Part shown: positions 52,075 through 61,375 of the stretch, in pieces
How positions within the stretch are numbered: the stretch's first letter is position 1
How the letters are laid out: each line of letters starts with the position of its first letter
Program-made: the position numbers and the translations under genes
Assembly: GCF_013035425.1 (NCBI RefSeq)
Contig: NZ_WQHX01000003.1
Coordinates: 323,001 to 387,000, forward strand
Direction of reading: 5' to 3'
DNA: 64,000 bases
Source of the DNA: Ruegeria arenilitoris
Lineage (GTDB): Bacteria; Pseudomonadota; Alphaproteobacteria; Rhodobacterales; Rhodobacteraceae
The notes under the pieces: model-generated
The model's input: the letters and a program-made list of their open reading frames with translations, nothing else
Told to the model about the DNA's origin: nothing
Databases searched by the model: none

Positions 52075-52273
52075 GTGAAAACGAAGGCAACTAGATCATT
52101 AGTGCATATTCGTGTGTGTAAATTACTGCGTTCGGTGTTCCGTTAGGCGAAGTCTAACCATCTCTTTATGCATTTCGCATAATTTGGCTTTGAAGGCGAT
52201 TGTAACATTTAGGTGAAAATTTTATGACACTGTGGTAAGTTAGGTCAACGCAGCCATCGAGGTTGTCTTGATT

Positions 52274-52945
52274 ATGACCACACTGTATCGCTCGTTAATC
52301 GCTGATGGCGTGCTTATTGGTACTCACGTGTTTTTCGCCGCTGCTGTGCTTGCAGGATATCGGACCGGTATCCCATCGATGGCCGACCTCACCGATGAAG
52401 CAAGCTTTGCCGGTCTTTGGATGATCTTAAAGCTGGGTCTGGCAAGCTTTGTACTTTGGCGGACGAAGGGGCCAGCCAGATGGGTCGCGCTGGCCATCAG
52501 CCTTCTGTTTCTGGATGATGCTCTGGAGATTCATGAGGCTATTGGCGACATTGTTGCAGGGCTGAACGTGTTTCCTCAATTCGCTGGCGTCGAGGCCGAT
52601 GACGTCGGTGAATTATTTGCAGCAGTATGTATCGCTATTCCTGTCTTCGGCTCCCTTTGGTTTGCGTTCCGTCGTGCGTCAGGGGAACTTCGCAAAGCGA
52701 TCTTTCAATTTACCTGTTTCGTAATAGCGCTTGGCGCGGTCGGAGTGGGGCTCGATTTCTTGCATGCGGTATTTGAAAACGCCAGTAACACTGCGCATCC
52801 ATTCATCGAGCCTGCTCTGGCGACGTTGGAGGATGGGCTAGAGCTAATTATTGCTACTTTTCTTCTTTTTGAGGCGACCAAGATCAGATCAGAGTCATTG
52901 ACTGATCTGAATATGCTGGGTGACGAACAACGGCTGACCCAATAA
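52274..52945 (+). CDS. Uncharacterised membrane protein
   Basis: A 223-residue integral membrane protein with about six hydrophobic segments (e.g. VLIGTHVFFAAAVLAGY, LWMILKLGLASFVLW, ELFAAVCIAIPVFGSLWFAF, FTCFVIALGAVGVGLDFL). Acidic residues sit between them (LDDALEIHEAIGDI). I do not recognise a family. A TTG at 52268 is an alternative start with a better ribosome site. It lies 199 bases after the transporter operon. Confidence 0.7.
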   Translation: MTTLYRSLIADGVLIGTHVFFAAAVLAGYRTGIPSMADLTDEASFAGLWMILKLGLASFVLWRTKGPARWVALAISLLFLDDALEIHEAIGDIVAGLNVFPQFAGVEADDVGELFAAVCIAIPVFGSLWFAFRRASGELRKAIFQFTCFVIALGAVGVGLDFLHAVFENASNTAHPFIEPALATLEDGLELIIATFLLFEATKIRSESLTDLNMLGDEQRLTQ

Positions 52946-53115
52946 TGATTATTTCGCTCTAACAAGCGATCGCTATGCAGACTAATTGGGACTTCCGATC
53001 GCGCCCGGACTTTAGGTGAGTGGTCGTTTTTAGGGATTAAGCCTTGCCTGTGCTAAACTGTCCTATCCGCCTCACTTCATTGGCTTAAGGCGGACCGTTT
53101 AGGGAGGTATTTGTT

Positions 53116-53580
53116 ATGCGTTTTCTCGTCATTGCGGCAATTGTGTCGATCAGTCCAGCTTATGCCGAAACGTTCAGCAGCGGCGCGGTCGGAATAGGCA
53201 CCAGCTCAAACGAACCGATGCCTATCGCCGATGGACACATGGTAATGCGCACCAGTGGAAGTTACGAAATGTTCGAGGTTGAGCCCGGACATCCACTTGA
53301 GGGAGCCAGCGGCCCTTGCTTCGGTGCAGTCGAAATTATGGGGACTGAAGTTTCCGGTGGGGGCAACTGCGTCTTCGACACCGCTTCCGGTGAAAAAGCG
53401 GTCATGGCCTGGGAAGCAACAGGCTTGGGGGCCGACGGGGCTTTGACGGGTAATTGGTCGGTTTCCGGTGGTTCGGGAAAGTGGACCAGCGCCAGTGGCG
53501 GCGGTACATTCTCTTCCCTGACGGATCCGGACACCGGAAAGTTTGCGAATACGATCACAGGTGACATTACTATCGACTAA
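53116..53580 (+). CDS. Uncharacterised secreted protein
   Basis: A 154-residue exported protein. Residues 1-17 are a Sec signal (RFLVIAAIVSISPAYA). The mature part is glycine- and serine-rich, predicted mainly beta, and has two Cys (GPCFGAVEI and GNCVFD) that may form a disulfide. I do not recognise a family. The ribosome site GGGAGG lies ten bases upstream. It stands alone and is followed by a hairpin. Confidence 0.7.
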   Translation: MRFLVIAAIVSISPAYAETFSSGAVGIGTSSNEPMPIADGHMVMRTSGSYEMFEVEPGHPLEGASGPCFGAVEIMGTEVSGGGNCVFDTASGEKAVMAWEATGLGADGALTGNWSVSGGSGKWTSASGGGTFSSLTDPDTGKFANTITGDITID

Positions 53581-54211
53581 TGTACCGACGGTTCCGCCAA
53601 GTTCGCCCGAACGATCGCGACCTTGGCGGTTCAGTTGCTTGCCGGCAAAGGTTAGCTTGGCAATTTTGTATTCTCCGGAAGCGTTCTCCGGATTTTGCAA
53701 TACGGATAGTGCGGTTCATTTGATAAGTCCGTGACGAAGACCCCTTTGGCTGAACAAACCCTGATTACGTTCAAACTTCGCGGATTGTCAGCTTAGGTGC
53801 GGATAACTTTCGCCCAAGCTGGAATTAGCCATCTGCTTGCAGCGAGGCGGTCGAAAAGCTTCGTCACACCCAAGAAGAGTATCCTCAAAACTGCCGCTGG
53901 TTTCCACATGGCGAACAGTATGTTTCTAAGTGTACTGTGGACACATTTTTGCCACAATGTCATTCTGACGATGTGGGCGGCACGCTTCAGATTTGAGAAG
54001 GTACTAGCTTTTAAACTGGCTTAAGTGGGGGTTGTCGGTTCAGCGTGCCGCCCCACGAGTTCCTAAAAGAAGACTTGTGAGTGTTACGAAACAATCGCTT
54101 GCAAGTTCGTTGTTGGCAACGGAAGTCTATTTTTCAACCCCAATCCGGACAACTTCGCTAGCCTCATCATGAGCGGTTGGAGATACGGGCTGTCATTTTG
54201 ACCGGCGAAAG
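53581..54211. other. Intergenic region, 631 bases
   Basis: No complete gene is supported. An eight-base stem CCGCCAAG/CTTGGCGG (53594-53601 and 53622-53629) and a hairpin near 53680 follow the secreted-protein gene. Beyond 53700 nothing is recognised. Confidence 0.5.
53674..53696 (+). terminator. Rho-independent-like terminator
   Basis: TCCGGA (53674-53679) and TCCGGA (53687-53692), self-complementary, give a six-base stem with a seven-base loop, followed by four T. It is about 95 bases after the secreted-protein stop. Confidence 0.5.
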
Positions 54212-54697
54212 TCAGGGAGAGATCAATAACTCGCCCTCAATCTCCATCGCAAAACCAAGAGGCAGCGAAGGAACCCCGATGGCGGATCGCGCATGCCGAC
54301 CTACGGTTGAACCGAATACATCGACGACCAAGTCGCTAAATCCGTTCACGACGAGATGTTGCTCGGTATAGCCGGGTGCAGAGGCCACCATCCCGAACAC
54401 GCGGGACCAACCGACAATTCGGGAAAGATCACGGATCTCGGCCTTTATGTTCGACAGAACCGTGAGCGCGACCTCCCGAGCCTCCAAGTACCCTTGTTCT
54501 GTCGACAGATCGCTACCCAGCAATCCGAACGGTCCGGCGATACTTCCGTCCTTCGCATTTTTGGGGTGCCCAGAAAAAAGAACTCTCTCGGCCCTTATGT
54601 TCACGAACGAGAAGGGGAGATGCAGCCCGTCAGGTACCTTGGTGGGCGCGGGTAATTCGAGACCGATTTCCCTTAATCTGTCTTCCGGTGTAGTCAT
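54212..54697 (-). CDS. RidA/YjgF-family protein
   Basis: A 161-residue protein of the RidA/YER057c family, which hydrolyses reactive enamine/imine intermediates from PLP enzymes. The family pattern is seen in VLFSGHPKNAKDG, IKAEIRDLSRIVGWSRVFG and ARSAIGVPSLPLGFAMEIEG. The ATG at 54697 is chosen over 54715, as it begins the usual N-terminus. The gene stands alone. The arginine expected in the enamine deaminase pocket (R105 in RidA) is replaced in this subfamily, so deaminase activity is not certain. Confidence 0.85.
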   Translation of the reverse strand: MTTPEDRLREIGLELPAPTKVPDGLHLPFSFVNIRAERVLFSGHPKNAKDGSIAGPFGLLGSDLSTEQGYLEAREVALTVLSNIKAEIRDLSRIVGWSRVFGMVASAPGYTEQHLVVNGFSDLVVDVFGSTVGRHARSAIGVPSLPLGFAMEIEGELLISP

Positions 54698-54970
54698 TGT
54701 TCCACATCCCTTCAAATTCGAGTCAAAAGTAGCCTAAACGCTAATTTCGTTTCGATCTTTTCCTGAATCGGATCAGCTATTCGGCCAATAGGTTCGTTGT
54801 GGCTATGCAGGCCAATTAAACCTTGAATCATTTCTTCAGAAAAGAATTGTAACCGCTCAGCCAGAGTTTAGTACGGTAAAGCGAGTTTGGGTTAGCTTGG
54901 AAACCGCAGCAAAATCTCAAGCGGTGCTGTGTCTCAAATACGGGATTTCACGGTGTCTACTTGTTAATAT

Positions 54971-56038
54971 CTATTCAGTTTCAGAGGATCGGGCCCATAG
55001 ATTAATTTCCTCTTCCGAACTGACTTCGTCAATCATGGAGAGTTCTTCTTCGGTGAAGTCCAAATTGTGGACTGCGCCAACGCAATCCGCGATTTGCTCG
55101 GGCCGTGATGCTCCAATCAGTGCACTTGTCACCTGACCACCTCGAAGAACCCAAGCAATCGCCATCTGAGCCAAAGATTGTCCGCGTGCTTGTGCTATTT
55201 CGTTTAGCGCCTTAACGCTCGCCAAAGATCGATCGTTGATCATTCCGTCCAAAAGGGATTTGCCCTGTGTGGCCCGGCTGCCAGCCGGAATGCTTTTTAA
55301 ATACTTCGACGTCAATATTCCCTGCGCCAAAGGCGTAAATGCAATCGATCCCACGCCCCTTTCCTTCAATGTGTCTAAAAGCCCGTCATGCTCGACCCAC
55401 CGATTGAGAAGGTTGTAAGATGGTTGATGGATCAGGCACGGCGTTCCGAGTTCTTCCAGAATTGCAAGTGCTTCGCGTGTTCGAACGGAATTGTAACTTG
55501 AGATACCGACATAAAGCGCCCGCCCTGACCGCACGATGTAATCCAGGGCTCCCATGGTTTCCTCTAAAGGGGTTTCCGGGTCAAATCGGTGGGAATAAAA
55601 AATGTCTGCATAATCGAGGCCCATACGCTTGAGCGATTGGTCACACGACGCCACAAGATACTTTCGCGAGCCCCACTCGCCGTAAGGGCCCGGCCACATT
55701 TCATATCCCGCCTTTGTGGACACAATAAGTTCGTCTCGATAGCCTGCGAAGTCGGTCTTCAGGATTTCACCAAAAGCTTCTTCGGCGGATCCCGGCGGTG
55801 GGCCATAGTTGTTGGCCAAATCAAAATGTGTGATCCCAAGATCAAATGCAGTCCGGCACAAATCGCGCTTTAACTCATGCGGCGTGTCTCCACCGAAGTT
55901 GTGCCAAAGCCCGAGGCTGACCGCGGGTAATCTGAGGCCAGATTGTCCACAACGGCGATAGACCATTTGGTCATAGCGTTCGGAGCTTGGAAGGTAGGGG
56001 CGAGGTTGAGGTTTCGGAGGGCGCTGTACTTTCGACAT
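54971..56038 (-). CDS. Aldo/keto reductase (YghZ/L-glyceraldehyde 3-phosphate reductase-like)
   Basis: A 355-residue NADPH-dependent aldo/keto reductase of the YghZ type. The N-terminus VYRRCGQSGLRLPAVSLGLW and the catalytic tyrosine in DLANNYGPPPGSAEEAFGEI near residue 80, with Lys in IVSTKAGYEM, are present. The C-terminal AQMAIAWVLRGGQVTSALIG is the NADPH-binding loop. Related enzymes reduce methylglyoxal or L-GAP. The gene is alone. Confidence 0.9.
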   Translation of the reverse strand: MSKVQRPPKPQPRPYLPSSERYDQMVYRRCGQSGLRLPAVSLGLWHNFGGDTPHELKRDLCRTAFDLGITHFDLANNYGPPPGSAEEAFGEILKTDFAGYRDELIVSTKAGYEMWPGPYGEWGSRKYLVASCDQSLKRMGLDYADIFYSHRFDPETPLEETMGALDYIVRSGRALYVGISSYNSVRTREALAILEELGTPCLIHQPSYNLLNRWVEHDGLLDTLKERGVGSIAFTPLAQGILTSKYLKSIPAGSRATQGKSLLDGMINDRSLASVKALNEIAQARGQSLAQMAIAWVLRGGQVTSALIGASRPEQIADCVGAVHNLDFTEEELSMIDEVSSEEEINLWARSSETE

Positions 56039-56195
56039 TCACCTATAATCCGGGATTGCCGCAGCGTGTCAAATAGTCAGTCCGATCGTCGCTCGATCCG
56101 ACGGTCTGCCTCACAAGCTATGCTTCAACCGCAATGTTGGAATTAGAGGTTCCGAGTTATTATTTCGAACCCAAGCATATGATCATCTACGCGAA

Positions 56196-57515
56196 CTAGC
56201 ACTGGACCTGAGGGATATGTTCCACCCGCGAAGAACCAACCGGGATCATTCGAACAACTTTTTCGCAGGGGTCATAGAGAACATACAGATCTGCGTTGCC
56301 ACCAAGGTAAAGAGCTTGCATGGGTTCGAATTTTTCATTCAGGTCTATGAGTGTTACCGGCCGGGCAGAAAGGTCAAGAACCTTGGGTGCAAGAAACCCA
56401 TGCAATCCGTCCTCGCGAAGGTCGGGCCCCAAAAGGAAAACTTCGGCGCTCAATACAAGCAACAGGACCAAGAATAACATACCATCGATTACCAACGCTT
56501 TCCCTATTTGTTGTTTGGATGGGCGCAACAGATCTGGCAGATAGTCCTCCAACGAGAACAAATTTGCGAGCATCACCAGCGCAACCACCGCGCCAATTAT
56601 AATTGTCAGAATTCTGCCACCTGAGAAATCCAATGGAATCGTGACCGACAGAACGATCGCAGCCACCGCTAGCCATTGAACTTTTTCATTTGCCGCGATC
56701 TCTCCAATCGTGGTTTTTCCAATTTTCACTGGTTTAAAGTCTTTGGTTATCTTTCGAAGTCGCGGGCGACGGTTTGCCCATGACTTCAATGCTTCTCGCC
56801 AATTATCAACAAAGTGAAGTGGGCCGAGAATTCCCAGAAGCACCAGAAAAGTTAGTACGAATTCGGTGACTCGCGTACTTGCATCAACGCCTATATCAAC
56901 CACGCGAACGCCAATTTGACCCCAATACTCGCGCCACAAAAAACCTGTGACTGCCGCGATTAGACCTGCTGCGGGAATGAACCCGAGCAAGGCCTGAAAC
57001 ATGAAGCTCAGTCGTTCCTTTGCAGAAGCGGCAAGCTCGGGAGCTGCGTCCTTGAGAACGTCGATAGTTGTGTCAGTTGGCAGGTAATAGTTTCCTTCAA
57101 GCACTTCGTTTATTGCACTTTGCATTTCATCGCCTCCAGCGGCACGGCAAATATATCCAAGTGCGCCGGCTTGAATGGCGAGGATAATGCGATCATGAGG
57201 TGGGTCGCTTGGGCTAAGCGCCAGGATCTTGAGATCTGGCAATGTCGCAGAAGCATATGAAATTACGTCAATACTACGCAGTCCTTGAAGCATTACGTCG
57301 GCCAGAAGCAAATCGGGTTGCGTGCGATCCAATATCTGTTTTGCCGTTCTTAGATTGTAGGCAACACCAACTATCTCAGCTCCTACAAGCTGTGTTGCAA
57401 GCTCTTGAATTGCTGAACGCGCTTCGTCCGGTGCAACGATAAGGATGCGAATTGGGTCCATGGTTAAAGGCTCTGATTCATTACTGTGAAAATGGTTATT
57501 GATGGCCAGGTTCAT
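56196..57515 (-). CDS. Receiver domain fused to a five-segment membrane domain
   Basis: A 439-residue protein with a response-regulator receiver domain at the N-terminus (residues about 20-140) and five hydrophobic membrane segments in the rest. The receiver has the acceptor aspartate in DLLLADVML (Asp73), but the usual Lys is replaced by Arg (GYICRA). No output DNA-binding domain follows: instead FIPAAGLIAAVTGFLW, EFVLTFLVLLGILGPLHF, VQWLAVAAIVLSVTIPL, IIIGAVVALVMLANLF and MLFLVLLLVLSAEVFLLG. The ATG at 57515 has GGAG eight bases upstream and overlaps the stop of the gene before (ATGA). Either a signalling membrane protein or a phosphate-switch regulator; no sensor kinase is adjacent. Confidence 0.82.
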   Translation of the reverse strand: MNLAINNHFHSNESEPLTMDPIRILIVAPDEARSAIQELATQLVGAEIVGVAYNLRTAKQILDRTQPDLLLADVMLQGLRSIDVISYASATLPDLKILALSPSDPPHDRIILAIQAGALGYICRAAGGDEMQSAINEVLEGNYYLPTDTTIDVLKDAAPELAASAKERLSFMFQALLGFIPAAGLIAAVTGFLWREYWGQIGVRVVDIGVDASTRVTEFVLTFLVLLGILGPLHFVDNWREALKSWANRRPRLRKITKDFKPVKIGKTTIGEIAANEKVQWLAVAAIVLSVTIPLDFSGGRILTIIIGAVVALVMLANLFSLEDYLPDLLRPSKQQIGKALVIDGMLFLVLLLVLSAEVFLLGPDLREDGLHGFLAPKVLDLSARPVTLIDLNEKFEPMQALYLGGNADLYVLYDPCEKVVRMIPVGSSRVEHIPQVQC

Positions 57516-58150
57516 TGTGACTGCTCCAATGAAAGCCCACGTGCCGATCCTTTATCGGATAAGGCGAATGACTGGGGTTTGCAGTATCGGACAGGTGATT
57601 CAGTGTGCTCTTGCACCAGCAATCGCCCAAACAGCATTGACACACATCCTAAGACCAGTCCCAAGGCGAGGGCATTCGCGACGACGACACCGCCAAACAG
57701 TGATGCCACAGTTGTACCTGCATTTTGAATAGCGGTCCCGGATATGACTGATATCCAGTCTTGCAAGTATATTGCGAACAGGACCGACAGCCCGATCGGT
57801 GTCGTTATAAGCGCGGTTCCAATACAGATAAGTCCCCGTCCAAACCACGCGCGAGGCGTCGACCCTTTAAGCACGATCGCTGCTGTGACCCAGAATACGC
57901 CAAGTCCGGTGAAAAGAGCGAGGAACGATTCCGCGTAGGAAGTCAGGTCACTCGAAACAAAGCCAGCAAATGCTGAGATGAACGGGGACAGAACAAACGT
58001 GACCAACCCTGCGGTAAGGAAACCAAATAACACCTTCAGCGCTTGGCGCGGGACCACATTGCCGTTGCGGCTTTGCCGGACGAGGGTTGCGGTTGCGTCT
58101 GGTACAATCTGATTGAACCGCGATAGTAGGAATTTTTGACGAGATAGCAT
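57512..58150 (-). CDS. Uncharacterised membrane protein, partner of the receiver-membrane fusion
   Basis: A 212-residue inner-membrane protein with four to five hydrophobic segments (LKVLFGFLTAGLVTFVLSPF, ALFTGLGVFWVTAAIVL, GLICIGTALITTPIGLSVLF, LFGGVVVANALALGLVLG) and basic N- and C-terminal tails. I do not recognise a family. Its stop overlaps the start of the receiver-membrane gene (ATGA), so the two are made together and may form a complex. Transcribed first in a two-gene operon. Confidence 0.72.
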   Translation of the reverse strand: MLSRQKFLLSRFNQIVPDATATLVRQSRNGNVVPRQALKVLFGFLTAGLVTFVLSPFISAFAGFVSSDLTSYAESFLALFTGLGVFWVTAAIVLKGSTPRAWFGRGLICIGTALITTPIGLSVLFAIYLQDWISVISGTAIQNAGTTVASLFGGVVVANALALGLVLGCVSMLFGRLLVQEHTESPVRYCKPQSFALSDKGSARGLSLEQSQ

Positions 58151-58414
58151 CGTAACCTCGAGTGTTGTTTAGAGAGGGCGGCCCTATTTGCCGGTTTTGT
58201 GAGTCTGAAATTGGCGACCCGCCACTTCATTTCTTTTGGCGCCTAGTCAAATTCTTGTGGAAGTTGGACAAGTTGAGCTGGTGATGATGCGTCAAACTTT
58301 ACCCGGGAAACGACGGTGAATGACCGTATCGGACCTAAACCGGAAGTTCATTCTTGACGGTCAGTCACCTTATTCGTCAGTCTCAGGGTTGTTGTGTGTT
58401 TTGGGGGCGTCGTC

Positions 58415-59851
58415 ATGAAGTGGTTTTTGCGAATATTTTCACTGTTTCTGTCTCTTCATCTGGGCACTGCTGTTTTGGCTCAGGACAGGCCCAATATCGT
58501 CTTTATTTTTTTGGATAATTTTGGCTGGGGTGAACCGGGGTTCAACGGCGGCGGCATAATCCGTGGCACAGCCACTCCTGAAATGGATGCGCTGGCGGCT
58601 GAAGGACTGAGGCTTACGAACTTCAACGTGGAAAGCCAGTGTACTCCCTCCCGCGCGGCAACTATGACGGTGCGTTACGGCATCCGCAGCGGTAATCATA
58701 CAGTCCCACTGGGAGGCGGCGTCTACGGCTTGACTCAATGGGAGATAACGATGGCTGAGATGCTCAAGGATGCGGGGTATAGTACCGCCATGTTTGGCAA
58801 GTGGCACCTCGGCTGGACCGAAGGACGCTTTCCGACGAACCAGGGCTTCGACGAGTTTTACGGTGTTGAGACCACTGATGTCACAGTCTGGCGATCGCTA
58901 CCGGGCTTTGCCGAAGCAAACATGGAAGAGCCTGTTGTGATGCAGGGCGTTGCGGGCGAACCAGCGACAGTAGCACGCGACTATGATCTGGACTATCGCG
59001 GCGAAATTGACGGCGACCTGACAAAGAAAGCCATCGATTTCATCGAAGCCAAGAGCGAGGCAGACGCGCCGTTTTTCATTTATCTTGCTTATACGCAGAC
59101 CCACTATCCAAACATCGTTTCCGAAGAGTTCGAAGGAGCAACTGGAAACGGGGTTTGGGCAGATATTCTTCGCCAGACAGACTCCTATATCGGACGTATA
59201 GTTGATGCGCTTGAGGCGGCGGACATCGCCGACGACACGGTGGTTATTTTTACTGCTGACAACGGCCCCGAAGCGCTTCCGGTTGGAAATGCCAACGTCT
59301 CGCCTGTCCCAGCAGTACACGGTACCGCAGGACCGTGGCGCGGTACTCTTTTTACAAGCCTCGAAGGAAGCATGCGCGTTCCCTTCGCTATCAAGTGGCC
59401 CGGGAAGATTCCTGCTGGTTCAGCTAGTAACGATGTCGTCCATTCGATGGATCTGTTTCCTACGCTTGCAGCATTTGCAGGCGGCAAGGTGCCGGAAGAC
59501 CGGGCCTTTGATGGCATTGACCAATCTGAGTTCTTTCTTGGGGCCCAGCCGAATTCCAACCGAGAAGGCGTGATCGTCTACATGGGCGAGCAGATATTCG
59601 GTGTCAAATGGAAGGATTGGAAGGTCCTGTTCAAAGAAAACACAACAGCATTCGGCGCAACCGAGTCCTACGATACCCCCAGGGTGTATAACCTTCTGAA
59701 TGATCCGCATGAGCGCGAAAGCGTGCTTTTTCCGCATACGTGGGCGGTGGAACAGGCACTACCACAACTGCAGGAACACCTTGCGACATTTCAGGAGTAC
59801 CCTCCAATTCCACCAGGAACACCTGATCCCTATGAACCGCCCAAAAACTGA
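58415..59851 (+). CDS. Secreted sulfatase (arylsulfatase family)
   Basis: A 478-residue exported sulfatase. Residues 1-22 are a signal peptide (WFLRIFSLFLSLHLGTAVLA). The metal motif is NIVFIFLDNFGWG, and the formylglycine motif is CTPSR (Cys76), the C-type matured by an FGE enzyme; HLGWTEGRF and GKWHLGW complete the active site, with ADNGPEALP near residue 290. It hydrolyses sulfate esters, probably of phenols or sulfated marine polysaccharides. The ATG at 58415 begins the signal peptide. No FGE gene is in the window. Confidence 0.92.
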   Translation: MKWFLRIFSLFLSLHLGTAVLAQDRPNIVFIFLDNFGWGEPGFNGGGIIRGTATPEMDALAAEGLRLTNFNVESQCTPSRAATMTVRYGIRSGNHTVPLGGGVYGLTQWEITMAEMLKDAGYSTAMFGKWHLGWTEGRFPTNQGFDEFYGVETTDVTVWRSLPGFAEANMEEPVVMQGVAGEPATVARDYDLDYRGEIDGDLTKKAIDFIEAKSEADAPFFIYLAYTQTHYPNIVSEEFEGATGNGVWADILRQTDSYIGRIVDALEAADIADDTVVIFTADNGPEALPVGNANVSPVPAVHGTAGPWRGTLFTSLEGSMRVPFAIKWPGKIPAGSASNDVVHSMDLFPTLAAFAGGKVPEDRAFDGIDQSEFFLGAQPNSNREGVIVYMGEQIFGVKWKDWKVLFKENTTAFGATESYDTPRVYNLLNDPHERESVLFPHTWAVEQALPQLQEHLATFQEYPPIPPGTPDPYEPPKN

Positions 59852-59987
59852 GCAAAGGCATAGTCCATAAAGTAAATTGTTCAGTTTGTTACAAAGGGTG
59901 TCAGCAATACGGGCAAATGCCGTTGATCCCAAATCCACACTGGCGGAGACCTTCGACTAATGCGGCGCGCTCTTTTAACAACCGAAC

Positions 59988-60683
59988 TCAGACCCTGGCT
60001 TTCTCGAAAGCCGACCACGCGGTTTCGAATGCTTCAAAATTGAACTCAGCCCGGCGGGCGGCGTCCAAGACAATGCGTTCCGTCGTCAACAGCTTTTGGA
60101 TTGCGGTTTCTAATTGATCGACGATATCAGTAGGTATCACCAATGCACCATGACGATCGGCATGAATAAGTTCGCCTGGACGTACCGTTAGGCCAAAAAC
60201 TGATACCTGTGTGTCTATCTCACGAACATGGACGAAACCGTGGCTTGGCCCGACGGAACCGGCGACAACTGGGAACCCCTCGGGTAAATCGCCCAGATCG
60301 CGCATAACGCCGTTGGTCACTACACCTGACATACCGAATCCCTTGTGGACCGAGGTATTGATCTCACCCCAAAAGGCACCGATACAATCTGGATAATCCG
60401 CATCCTCGATAACTGCGACGCTGGGGCCGGGTGCCTCAGACATATATTTGTAGTAATCCATTCGGCGATTCTTGATGACGTCCGGAGCTTCTTTCGGGGG
60501 ATAGACCGCTGCGATTTTTGCAGTGCGGGCGTATCCGACTATTGCGGGTTCTTCAGGCGCGGAACACAACATGGTACGGCGGGTGAAGCTATTGAACCCA
60601 CGCTTGCCTTGCGCCACCTCAATGGCATTGCAGACAGTTGGCGTGTCGATCTTACGGAGCAAAGATAAAAGGGACGGTGTCAT
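59988..60683 (-). CDS. RraA-family protein (HMG/CHA aldolase-like)
   Basis: A 231-residue protein of the RraA/4-hydroxy-4-methyl-2-oxoglutarate aldolase fold. The binding pattern is visible in GEINTSVHKGFGMSGVVTNG, VMRDLGDLPEGFPVVAG and LIHADRHGALVIP. Aldolases of this type split a 2-oxo acid to pyruvate; RraA proteins without the aldolase acid residues inhibit RNase E. It is last of a minus-strand operon and overlaps the upstream hydrolase (ATGA). Confidence 0.85.
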   Translation of the reverse strand: MTPSLLSLLRKIDTPTVCNAIEVAQGKRGFNSFTRRTMLCSAPEEPAIVGYARTAKIAAVYPPKEAPDVIKNRRMDYYKYMSEAPGPSVAVIEDADYPDCIGAFWGEINTSVHKGFGMSGVVTNGVMRDLGDLPEGFPVVAGSVGPSHGFVHVREIDTQVSVFGLTVRPGELIHADRHGALVIPTDIVDQLETAIQKLLTTERIVLDAARRAEFNFEAFETAWSAFEKARV

Positions 60684-61375
60684 GTGTTCTCCAACCAGCG
60701 TACCAGCGCCGCTGTTGTTTCGTTTGGTTGTTCCAGTGTGGGCAGATGGCCCGCGCCATCAATAATTGTAAAAGTGCTGCGTGGCATAAGATCATGCATC
60801 AACTGATGCCGCTCGACAGGGCAAAGCCCGTCTTCTTGGCCACATAGGACCAAGGCTTTTCCAGAATAAGCGGAAAGGGTTTCGCTTTGGTCCGAACGAT
60901 CCATCAGCGCCTGCGATTGACGCAGGAAGACGTCCGGACCAAGATCTGTAGCCATAACCATACACAGATCAAGGATCGACCCCTGGCGGGGACCGTCAGC
61001 CAAGTACTTCGGTTTCATCTCATCGCGCATCACATTCCACAAGCGACCCTTGCGCACTGCTGCCATCTGGGGTCCACGGCGCGCAGCCACCTCAGGTGAT
61101 TCAGCCAGCGGATTTGTATCAAGAAGCGCAAGTCGCAACACTCGTTCCGGGGCTTGACGCACAATCTCCATGGCTACGATACCGCCCATCGATAAACCTG
61201 CCAGAGCGAACAAGGGCGGTGCATTGTTCAGGATATCTGCTGCCAACGCCTCGACACTATTTTGCTGGCTCAGCGGAAAGGTCATTATTGGCATTCTGCT
61301 GGACAACGCTTCGATCTGAGGACCGAAAAGGCGAGCATCGCACATCATGCCGGGTAAGCAGATCAGCGGTGTCAT
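60680..61375 (-). CDS. Alpha/beta hydrolase
   Basis: A 231-residue alpha/beta hydrolase. The nucleophile is in AGLSMGGIVAME near residue 70, the acid is probably in LCGQEDGLCP near 178, and the histidine is in DGAGHLPTLEQP near 205. It fits 3-oxoadipate enol-lactonase or ester hydrolase-like proteins. It begins one base into the MetE-like stop (TAATG overlap). Confidence 0.88.
   Translation of the reverse strand: MTPLICLPGMMCDARLFGPQIEALSSRMPIMTFPLSQQNSVEALAADILNNAPPLFALAGLSMGGIVAMEIVRQAPERVLRLALLDTNPLAESPEVAARRGPQMAAVRKGRLWNVMRDEMKPKYLADGPRQGSILDLCMVMATDLGPDVFLRQSQALMDRSDQSETLSAYSGKALVLCGQEDGLCPVERHQLMHDLMPRSTFTIIDGAGHLPTLEQPNETTAALVRWLENT

Noticed and set aside
53797..54024. 75-codon plus-strand frame in the 53.6-54.2 kb gap
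   Set aside because: No ribosome site and composition unlike coding sequence; probably chance.
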